Below are positions 1 through 5,210 of a stretch of 5,210 nt of DNA, piece by piece (the stretch's first letter is position 1; every line of letters starts with the position of its first letter). A program made the translations under genes and the position numbers. Source of the DNA: Phycisphaeraceae bacterium (GTDB taxonomy: Bacteria > Planctomycetota > Phycisphaerae > Phycisphaerales > UBA1924). The notes below the pieces were generated by a model that had not been told where the DNA came from, did no database searches, and was given only the letters and a program-made list of their open reading frames with translations. The DNA lies in the NCBI GenBank assembly GCA_009827215.1, contig WUAJ01000173.1, forward strand, positions 1 to 5,210, given 5' to 3'.

Positions 1-1065
1 TTTGTTGGTGGCTTGCGAGCACAGGAGATCGATCCGATGGTGCATCTCCAGACGGCGCTGCATGTTCAGGTGGACGACTCTGAGTACGCGATGGAGTTGT
101 ACAGCGAGGTGCTGGATCTCTCGGATGATGATTCCGCTCGCTATGTCGCAGCGCTCAATCGTGGCGTACTTGCGATGCGAGGCGATGAACCTGATTTGTC
201 ATTCGCTGCGGAGTCTTTGCGATTGGCTGGACGGTATGCGACTACGCAAGGGCAACGCCGGGATGCGATGTTCAACCTTGGGCATGCGTTGAATCGTGGT
301 GTTGATGCGAGTGGTCAATTCATGATGGATCCAGAGCAGATTGGGAAGATGATTGGTCAGCTCAGAGCTGTCGAGCGTGCGTTTTTGAGTGCTTCGCGTG
401 CTGATCCAGAGCATCAAAAGTCCAAACGCAATGTTGAACGCATCCGAAACCAGATCAAGCAGCTTGAGGATCTGAAGGAGCAGATCGAACAGCAACAACA
501 AGAGCAGCAGCAACAGCAAGGCGAGGACGGGGAACAGGGCGGCGAATCTCAGAGCATGTCCGATCAGCTCCAGGACCTAGCGGATCAACAACGAGAGCAG
601 GCTCAGGAGAGCGAGTCGGCTTCGCAATCTCCACAGCAGAATCAGCAACAACGAGCCGAGCAGCAAGAAGAGTTGTCGGATCAGACACAACAAGCAAACG
701 AAGAGCTCGATCAGCAGCAGGGCGATGAGCAAACTCAGCAAGATCTTCAAGACGCGATGGAAGCGCAGCAACAGGCGCAGGAGGCGATCGAGAGAGGGGA
801 CAACGAGACTGCTGCTGAGAAACAGCAGGAAGCCGCGGACGCTCTGGAGCGAGCGGCTCAGAGGATGCGTGAGTCAGAGCAAGAGCAAGAATCCGATCAG
901 CAGCAAGGTGAACAGCCTGGACAACCGAGTGAACAGGTCGGAGAGGATGGAGAGCCGATCGACGAGCTTGCGCAGCAACTGCTTGATAAGGAACGCGATG
1001 AGCGTGAACGCCGACAGGTGTATCGCGCGACCGGGCGTCCGGTGCAGGTGAAGGAGGACTGGTGA
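1..1065 (+). CDS. BatC-like TPR protein with long Gln/Glu-rich tail (5' partial)
   Basis: The frame is open to the left edge, so the start codon lies outside; TTG at 13 is only an internal possibility. The first codons read F-V-G-G-L-R-A-Q-E, which looks like the end of a signal peptide cut after Ala (codon 19-21), so probably only some 15-20 residues are missing. Counting from the TTG codon, residues 22-135 are helical and TPR-like (pieces such as AMELYSEVLDL and AMFNLGHALNRG, ending in a third helix pair before ADPEH). Residues 137-160 are a charged helix. Residues 158-312 are a low-complexity Gln/Glu/Asp/Ser region, followed by a charged helix and the C terminus RPVQVKEDW; a terminal basic-acidic-Trp ending of this kind is, from memory, common in BatC/BatB TPR proteins. 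The following BatD and BatE genes place it in a bat operon, where the TPR protein probably acts as a periplasmic or membrane-side partner of the VWA proteins. It could instead be the TPR tail of a BatB-type VWA fusion whose VWA part lies upstream; the signal-peptide-like start argues against that. Confidence 0.8.
   Translation, partial: FVGGLRAQEIDPMVHLQTALHVQVDDSEYAMELYSEVLDLSDDDSARYVAALNRGVLAMRGDEPDLSFAAESLRLAGRYATTQGQRRDAMFNLGHALNRGVDASGQFMMDPEQIGKMIGQLRAVERAFLSASRADPEHQKSKRNVERIRNQIKQLEDLKEQIEQQQQEQQQQQGEDGEQGGESQSMSDQLQDLADQQREQAQESESASQSPQQNQQQRAEQQEELSDQTQQANEELDQQQGDEQTQQDLQDAMEAQQQAQEAIERGDNETAAEKQQEAADALERAAQRMRESEQEQESDQQQGEQPGQPSEQVGEDGEPIDELAQQLLDKERDERERRQVYRATGRPVQVKEDW
484..948 (+). 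repeat. CAG/CAA-rich low-complexity tract encoding Gln/Glu-rich region
   Basis: About 155 codons inside the BatC-like gene are dominated by CAG, CAA, GAG and GAA, with short Gln runs (four and five in a row near residues 159-169) separated by Glu, Asp, Ser and Ala. CAG and CAA are mixed, so this is not a pure trinucleotide array, and the reading frame stays open throughout. Lys is almost absent (one, near residue 270) and Arg is sparse, giving a strongly acidic, probably disordered or coiled-coil segment. Such tracts are common in TPR proteins of bat operons; the length here is notable. Confidence 0.75.
1051..1057 (+). promoter_or_regulatory. Shine-Dalgarno site of batD
   Basis: AAGGAGG lies inside the last codons of the BatC-like gene. 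It sits 7 bases before ATG at 1065 but only 4 bases before the alternative GTG at 1062, which favours the ATG. The ATG shares its A with the upstream TGA stop (TGATG), an arrangement typical of translational coupling. Confidence 0.75.
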
Positions 1066-2852
1066 TGTATAAGTCTTTGGTATGTGCTCTTCTGTTCGCG
1101 TTGAGTATGATGGCTGACGCGTATGCACAAACCGGGAATGATGTCTCGCTTGAAGCTGAGCTTTCTCGGCAGCGGGCTTATGTGGGCGATGTTGTTACCT
1201 ATCAAGTTTTGGTTCGGGGGGCTGATGACGCGACTCCGCCTGATGTAGATTTCCCTTCCAATGTGCGAGCAGAGTATTTAGGAGCATCATCTCAGAAGTT
1301 CACGACAATGCGTTCTGTCAATGGAAGACAACGCGCCTTCACCGATGCGTACTACAAGCATCAATACCAAGTAATGGTCGTCGCTGAGGGTGATATTACG
1401 ATCCCAGCAGCGGTCTTGAATGTAAATGGACAACGATATCAATCCAATGCGGCTCGGATGGTCGGACTTCTTCCGCAAAGAGCTGAGAGCGATATCGTCG
1501 AGATTGAACTTCCTGATCGACCAATTTATGTTGGGGAGTCCGTGATTGCTCGTGTAAGCTGGTGGATCAGCGATCAGACTTCGGGGACAAATTTCAACAG
1601 CTCGGTTTTCCCTGACTCGATGCGTGTTGTTCCGAAGACGCCGGCAGGTTTACATGGCGATGAGCACTCGATCTCTTTGCTTGGGGAGAACATCGTTTCA
1701 TTCTTGGATCAGAGTCTGTACCAGGGCTCGCGGATGTCCCGCCTGCGCTTTGATCTGGTCATCACTCCCACGCAAGCAGGGGAGTTTGAGATCGGACCTG
1801 TACGCGTTGTATTTACACGGCAAGACGGCTTCTCGCGATCGACTCGGATGTTTGCGGAATCTGATGCCCGTTTAGTGAGCGTGATCAATGTGCCTACGGC
1901 GGGCATGCCGGCTGGTTACAACGGCATGATTGGCACTTATCAAATACTCTCGGATGCGTCTAATACACAGGTGAATGTGGGCGATCCGATTGACATCCGT
2001 GTGCTGGTCGCGGGTACAGAACCGATGCTTGGGTTAGAGAAGACCCTGAATGTCCAATCACTTGCATCGGAGGGATTCCGTGTATCTCCTGAAGGCTGGA
2101 AAGAACTGGAACGACGGCGGAGCGGCGAGCGGTTGTTTACAACAACTATCCGTGCTCTCGATGATTCAGTGAGACAGATCCCGGGGATCGCACTCCCGGC
2201 GTTCAATCCAGAAACTGGTTCGTTCGAGGTGTTTGAGTCTGATCCGATCCCGATTCGTGTACGGGCGGTTCGATCCGTGACCCTTGATGATGCCGTGGTT
2301 TCGAGTGTGCAAACAGAAACTTCCCCAACTGCGAATCGGGGGACACTGGAACTCGGTGCATCACGGTTCTGGTCACATCCTGATGCCGACTCGATTCGGA
2401 ATGGACCTCGCTCATTCTCATTGCAGAGAGTTGTCCGCGATCCGGTTTGGCAGGGAGCAATCGGATTGATCGTTGCACTTCCTTGTTTGGCGATGGGATA
2501 TGTGGGATTCATCCTGCACACTGATCCGAAAGTCGCCGCTGTTCATCGTGCGTGGAAGAAAGCATCCAAGCTCCACTCTAAGGGCGACGATGTGCAGGCA
2601 ATCCGTGTGTATGCTGGCGCGTTGCTTGGTGTTGAACCCGATTCGATCAGCGGTGCTGATTTGAATCGCTTGGGAATCTCCAATGAGTTGATCGAACGAT
2701 CGACGATCGTGCTTGGAGGAAATGAAGGGAATCAATACGGCCAATCCGACGAGCAACAAGCGGACGGCTCACTCCTTCGAGCGATTCGGCATGATGTTCG
2801 CAAACGGGGACTGACTCGATCGACCACGACAAAGCGGAGGGTGCTGGCATGA
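1065..2852 (+). CDS. batD: BatD, membrane-anchored multi-beta-domain protein of the Bat operon
   Basis: The protein has 595 residues from ATG 1065; GTG 1062 would add one residue. A signal peptide spans about residues 1-21 with cleavage at AYA/QTG. The exported part shows the usual BatD pattern of successive immunoglobulin-like beta domains: residues ~28-135 (RQRAYVGDVVTYQVLVRG ... GDITIPAAVLNVNGQRY), ~145-275 (ELPDRPIYVGESVIARVSWW ... TQAGEFEIGPVRVVF) and ~290-402 (NVGDPIDIRVLVAGTEPML ... VRQIPGIALPAFNPETG, then SDPIPIRV). A single membrane helix lies at ~462-484 (WQGAIGLIVALPCLAMGYV), followed by a ~110-residue cytoplasmic tail with a helical AWKKASKL...DVQAIRVYAGALL stretch and a very basic end. 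Known BatD proteins belong to loci with MoxR ATPases and VWA proteins linked to oxygen or stress tolerance, but their biochemical role is unresolved. The gene overlaps its upstream neighbour by one base and its downstream neighbour by four. The family assignment is firm; the function is not. Confidence 0.9.
   Translation: MYKSLVCALLFALSMMADAYAQTGNDVSLEAELSRQRAYVGDVVTYQVLVRGADDATPPDVDFPSNVRAEYLGASSQKFTTMRSVNGRQRAFTDAYYKHQYQVMVVAEGDITIPAAVLNVNGQRYQSNAARMVGLLPQRAESDIVEIELPDRPIYVGESVIARVSWWISDQTSGTNFNSSVFPDSMRVVPKTPAGLHGDEHSISLLGENIVSFLDQSLYQGSRMSRLRFDLVITPTQAGEFEIGPVRVVFTRQDGFSRSTRMFAESDARLVSVINVPTAGMPAGYNGMIGTYQILSDASNTQVNVGDPIDIRVLVAGTEPMLGLEKTLNVQSLASEGFRVSPEGWKELERRRSGERLFTTTIRALDDSVRQIPGIALPAFNPETGSFEVFESDPIPIRVRAVRSVTLDDAVVSSVQTETSPTANRGTLELGASRFWSHPDADSIRNGPRSFSLQRVVRDPVWQGAIGLIVALPCLAMGYVGFILHTDPKVAAVHRAWKKASKLHSKGDDVQAIRVYAGALLGVEPDSISGADLNRLGISNELIERSTIVLGGNEGNQYGQSDEQQADGSLLRAIRHDVRKRGLTRSTTTKRRVLA
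2836..2841 (+). promoter_or_regulatory. Shine-Dalgarno site of batE
   Basis: GGAGGG within the 3' end of batD lies 7 bases before ATG 2849. The ATG overlaps the batD stop as ATGA, so batE translation is probably coupled to batD. Confidence 0.7.
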
Positions 2853-3676
2853 ACCACCACTTGAATACATGTCGATTATCGATCGCCGTTCTTTTGCTTG
2901 GAGTCTTTACTCAGTGTGTTTGGGCGCAAGAGGATACTGCATCGCTTGAGGACGCGATCACATCGCTTGATCGTGCGATCCAATCAACTGAATCTGAGAG
3001 CAGAACACAGTTGATCCAGGAAGCGGCGGCCGAGCTTACCTTCGTAATGCAGCGAGAGGGCATTGAATCCTCAGCGGGTGAGTTTGCTCTTGGGAACGCC
3101 TACTTCATCTCGAACGATCTCGGGAGATCGATCCTGCACTATCGGAGGGGTCTTGCGATTGACCCTACGGATGAGGCGATGCGAGAGAATCTTGAGCACG
3201 CGCGTTCGTTCGTTGAGCCGACGGTTCCGCAGGAGGAGTCTGGATGGGATTTGAAACAAGCGTTGCTGATATGGCGAGGCTTTGTTGGTCGATGGACGAT
3301 CTGGTATGGATCAATCGCGCTGCTCGGTATTGCGAGCATGCTCATCACCGCGTCTGTCCTGAGCAGCACGAGACTGAAACTCGTTCGAAGTGCTTTGGTT
3401 TGCGTGCTGCTTGGTTTCGCGGGGATCTCGCTTCTTTGGTTGGACTATTCCAGCGGGACGGATCGAAAAGGCATCGTTGTGGTGATGCCTGGAACGGAGA
3501 TGTACTCTGGACCTGGTAGCGGTGTGTATACCGAGGTATACAGCGGCGCGTTAGGAATAGGCACTGAGGGTGTTGTCCGTGAGATCAAAGGAGACTGGGT
3601 CCGCATCGAGCTCCGCAACACACAGAACGGGTGGGTCCCTGCTGACTCGCTTGAACATATCGAGATCGGTGCTTAA
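2849..3676 (+). CDS. batE: BatE, TPR and SH3-domain membrane protein
   Basis: The protein has 275 residues. An N-terminal signal peptide (hydrophobic core IAVLLLGVF) ends at about VWA/QED, residue 26. Residues ~30-72 are helical, then a clear TPR unit covers ~73-119 (AGEFALGNAYFISNDLGRSI and LHYRRGLAIDPTDEAMRENL). Two membrane helices follow at ~152-170 and ~180-198, joined by a short basic loop (STRLKLVRS). The C-terminal part, ~206-272, is a bacterial SH3-like domain: beta strands KGIVVVMPGTEMYSGPGS, then GDWVRIEL and GWVPADSLE. The positive-inside rule puts the basic loop in the cytoplasm, so both the TPR and the SH3 part would face the periplasm. TPR plus SH3 in the gene after batD is the classic BatE arrangement, and the protein probably works as a scaffold for the Bat complex. 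The start is fixed by the ATGA overlap with batD and a good ribosome binding site. It is the last gene of the plus-strand block. Confidence 0.85.
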   Translation: MNHHLNTCRLSIAVLLLGVFTQCVWAQEDTASLEDAITSLDRAIQSTESESRTQLIQEAAAELTFVMQREGIESSAGEFALGNAYFISNDLGRSILHYRRGLAIDPTDEAMRENLEHARSFVEPTVPQEESGWDLKQALLIWRGFVGRWTIWYGSIALLGIASMLITASVLSSTRLKLVRSALVCVLLGFAGISLLWLDYSSGTDRKGIVVVMPGTEMYSGPGSGVYTEVYSGALGIGTEGVVREIKGDWVRIELRNTQNGWVPADSLEHIEIGA

Positions 3677-3691
3677 ATGTATCGAAACTGA

Positions 3692-4282
3692 TCAGGCACT
3701 CTGTGGCTTGGATGCGGTGCTGCATGAAGTGCAGTTGACTTTGTTCCATGGCATCTTTCCCAGAAGCATCGCCATGCCGCACCATCCGGTGATTCCGGCG
3801 AAGGTGAGTCCGGCACCGACAAAGGCACTGAGGTAAACAAAGTTGATATTCACCGCGAGTGCGAGGATTGCTCCGCTGAGCACGAGCAAACCTGCCACGA
3901 TGTGTACTTGACGGATGATGTCGAGCTTTGGCGCATTCGCGGAGCGGATGGTTAGTTTACCAGACTGTCTCCAGTTTACGATCCCCCCTGCGAGGTGGAA
4001 CACATCCTCGTCTGTGTTCTTGAATCGGGTCGCGGCGTCGGTGGATCGACCTCCTGTACGGCAGTGAAAGACGACACGCTTATTCGGATGTTCACTGCGT
4101 AATGACTCTGCGTCAAACTTGCTCAGGGGGTGGTGGTGAGCGTCTTCGATCCGCTCGGTCGCGTGCTCGAAATCTTCACGGACATCGACGAGGACGGCAG
4201 TGCCGTCTTTGAGCCAAGTCTCGAGGAGTTCGGGAGAGACATCGATGACTTTGACTTCTTCATTGGTGATTGTTGCACTCAT
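3692..4282 (-). CDS. Rhodanese fused to DUF2892 two-helix membrane domain (YgaP-like)
   Basis: The protein has 196 residues from the ATG whose complement is at 4280-4282. Residues ~10-112 are a rhodanese domain: IDVSPELLETWL, the strand AVLVDVREDFEHATERI, the active-site loop CRTGGRS with catalytic Cys74, and HLAGGIVNWRQSGKL at its end. Residues ~118-180 form a DUF2892-type hairpin with helices at ~126-144 and ~148-168, ending in GWCGMAMLLGKMPWN. E. coli YgaP has the same layout and is a membrane-bound sulfurtransferase. The likely role is to accept and pass on sulfane sulfur at the inner face of the membrane. It lies 10 bases downstream of the persulfide dioxygenase-like gene, so the two are surely co-transcribed. 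A 16-residue tail after PWN carries an unusual C-T-S-C pair. The upstream sequence GAAAGA is only a weak ribosome binding site. Longer in-frame starts up to 4408 exist but would overlap the neighbour by over 100 bases and add no recognisable sequence. Confidence 0.88.
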   Translation of the reverse strand: MSATITNEEVKVIDVSPELLETWLKDGTAVLVDVREDFEHATERIEDAHHHPLSKFDAESLRSEHPNKRVVFHCRTGGRSTDAATRFKNTDEDVFHLAGGIVNWRQSGKLTIRSANAPKLDIIRQVHIVAGLLVLSGAILALAVNINFVYLSAFVGAGLTFAGITGWCGMAMLLGKMPWNKVNCTSCSTASKPQSA

Positions 4283-4292
4283 GATCAGTCTT

Positions 4293-5210
4293 TCATTTGG
4301 TGTGTGCGGGCTGGGATTCCTGCCAAGCGTTCCAGCCGCCTTTGAGGTTGATGACATCAAAGCCCTTGCGCTGTAGGAATGAACTCGTGCGAGCAGATCG
4401 GCACCCACTCAGACAGCTGACCAAGAGTTTCTTGTCCATAGGGAGTTGGTCTAATTGGTCCGCGATGCGTGTGTGCGCTGAGTTGATCGCGTCTGGGAGA
4501 TGCCCAGCTTCGAACTCGGTAGCGCGTCGCACATCGAGGGGCTGAAGGTCTTCGTCCGATTCAATCTCGCTCGATGCTTGTTCGACGGTGTACTGCCTTG
4601 TTTGAACAAGCTTGACAGCGATTGGCGCTAGATCGGATGGGTCGACCCATCCGATGATGTGGTCGAGCCCGACTCGGATCAGGTCGCGGATGGCTTCTTC
4701 AAGATGTTCTGCATCGATGATGAGTACGATCTTCTCGTCTTCTCGGATGAATGATCCGGCGTAGGTGTTGAATGCGTTGATCAGCGGGATTGAGAGCGCC
4801 CCTTCAACATGTCCGGTTCGGAACTGATCCCAATCTCTCGTGTCGATGATCGCAATCGCGGATGCATCGATCTGTAGGAGTTCGCTCGAGTTCATGCGCG
4901 GAGGGATTGGCAACCCACCCAGCAGCCTTGGGCCTTCTTTATTCACGCGTTTCATGTTCGCGAAGTAGAGCGGCGGCTCTGGTTGTCCTGAGAGGATGAA
5001 GTCGACGAAATGCTGCTCGCTTGTCGCGGCTTGGATTGCGGAGTTGAAGCGGCGCTCGTATCCGATCGTGCTTGTGGGGACAGCGCCCAGAGCTTTGCCG
5101 CAGGCAGATCCTGCACCGTGCGCGGGCCAAACCTGGATGAACTCGGGGAGTTGTTTGAGCGATTCGAGCGACTGATAGAGGCGTTTCGCGGAAGGCTCCA
5201 TGGCGCCTTC
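4293..5210 (-). CDS. CstB-like persulfide dioxygenase/rhodanese fusion (5' partial)
   Basis: Only the C-terminal 305 residues are present; the frame runs off the right edge (E-G-A before the Met at 5201), so that Met is internal. Numbering from it, residues 1-90 are the end of a metallo-beta-lactamase-fold domain, recognised by VWPAHGAGSACGKALG, in which His28 is a predicted metal ligand and Cys34 is part of the family GSxCG motif. The HxHxDH metal site should lie upstream, outside the window. Residues ~103-190 are a first rhodanese fold (AIIDTRDWDQFRTGHVEGAL) without a catalytic Cys: the loop reads LIIDAEHLEE. Residues ~203-296 are a second rhodanese with PLDVRRATEFEAGHLPDAIN, active loop CLSGCRS (Cys263) and NLKGGWNAW. 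This MBL, pseudo-rhodanese, rhodanese order matches S. aureus CstB, which oxidises persulfides to thiosulfate. Comparable proteins have roughly 450-470 residues, so about 150-165 are missing. With the rhodanese-DUF2892 gene downstream it forms a cytoplasmic sulfide/persulfide detoxification pair. Confidence 0.9.
   Translation of the reverse strand, partial: EGAMEPSAKRLYQSLESLKQLPEFIQVWPAHGAGSACGKALGAVPTSTIGYERRFNSAIQAATSEQHFVDFILSGQPEPPLYFANMKRVNKEGPRLLGGLPIPPRMNSSELLQIDASAIAIIDTRDWDQFRTGHVEGALSIPLINAFNTYAGSFIREDEKIVLIIDAEHLEEAIRDLIRVGLDHIIGWVDPSDLAPIAVKLVQTRQYTVEQASSEIESDEDLQPLDVRRATEFEAGHLPDAINSAHTRIADQLDQLPMDKKLLVSCLSGCRSARTSSFLQRKGFDVINLKGGWNAWQESQPAHTK

Noticed and set aside
199..771. 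Minus-strand open frames rich in Leu (199-519 and 577-771)
   Set aside because: The Leu runs are the complement of the CAG/CAA/GAG codons of the Gln/Glu-rich tract, not a real hydrophobic protein.
484..948. Gln-rich tract as a CRISPR array or true tandem repeat
   Set aside because: There is no constant repeat unit or spacer; the codons are mixed and continuously coding.
1062..1064. GTG at 1062 as the batD start
   Set aside because: It is only 4 bases from the Shine-Dalgarno site, whereas ATG 1065 has the better spacing of 7 and the usual stop/start overlap.
1940..2521. 193-codon open frame on the minus strand
   Set aside because: It is fully antisense to batD, and its translation is rich in Ser, Arg, Thr and Pro with no domain pattern. 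It follows from the codon usage of batD, which has clear family features.
3664..3693. Inverted repeat GATCGGT/ACTGATC as a bidirectional terminator
   Set aside because: The stem is short with a wobble pair, the loop is 16 bases and no T-run follows on either strand. GATC-containing words are so common here that such a match is expected by chance.
4283..4408. Longer N terminus for the rhodanese-DUF2892 protein, up to a start at 4408
   Set aside because: It would overlap the upstream gene by more than 100 bases, and the added residues are low in family-like sequence. The rhodanese fold begins shortly after the Met at 4282, which follows the upstream stop by 10 bases.
4130..4545. Plus-strand open frames opposite the sulfur genes (4130-4345, 4297-4545)
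   Set aside because: They lie opposite well-supported rhodanese coding sequence and show no recognisable protein pattern or ribosome binding site.

Overview
The window holds two gene blocks that converge with almost no space between them. Left of position 3676, three plus-strand genes form the distal part of a Bat (aerotolerance-type) operon: a TPR protein with a very long Gln/Glu-rich region (BatC-like, 5' end just outside the window), BatD, and BatE. BatC/BatD and BatD/BatE overlap by 1-4 bases at TGATG and ATGA junctions, and each downstream gene has a strong Shine-Dalgarno sequence inside the end of the gene before it. All three products look exported: BatD and BatE have clear signal peptides ending in Ala-Gln, and the cut-off N terminus of the first gene reads as the end of a similar one. 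In known bat loci, MoxR and the von Willebrand factor A proteins (BatA/BatB) lie upstream; they are expected to the left of this window.

Right of position 3692, two minus-strand genes form a persulfide/sulfane-sulfur module. The upstream one (3' part only) is a metallo-beta-lactamase-fold persulfide dioxygenase fused to two rhodanese domains, with the architecture of staphylococcal CstB: the first rhodanese domain lacks the catalytic Cys and the second has an intact CxxGxRS loop. Ten bases downstream lies a rhodanese fused to a two-helix DUF2892 membrane segment (YgaP-like), with an unusual C-terminal Cys pair. Together they would oxidise low-molecular-weight persulfides and move sulfane sulfur at the membrane, a sulfide-detoxification role. 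No sulfide:quinone reductase or regulator is visible in the window.

The base composition is moderately GC-rich, coding is dense and GATC is strikingly frequent. The Bat gene style (a separate TPR gene with a Gln-rich tail, and a BatD with a long cytoplasmic tail) suggests a Gram-negative-type bacterium, possibly a marine planctomycete, but that placement is an inference of low certainty. There is no RNA gene, mobile element, CRISPR array or gene-free stretch over 300 bases. Nothing here looks like a wholly undescribed system; the points most worth a second look are the Gln/Glu-rich BatC-like protein, the CxxC tail of the rhodanese-DUF2892 protein and the GATC enrichment.
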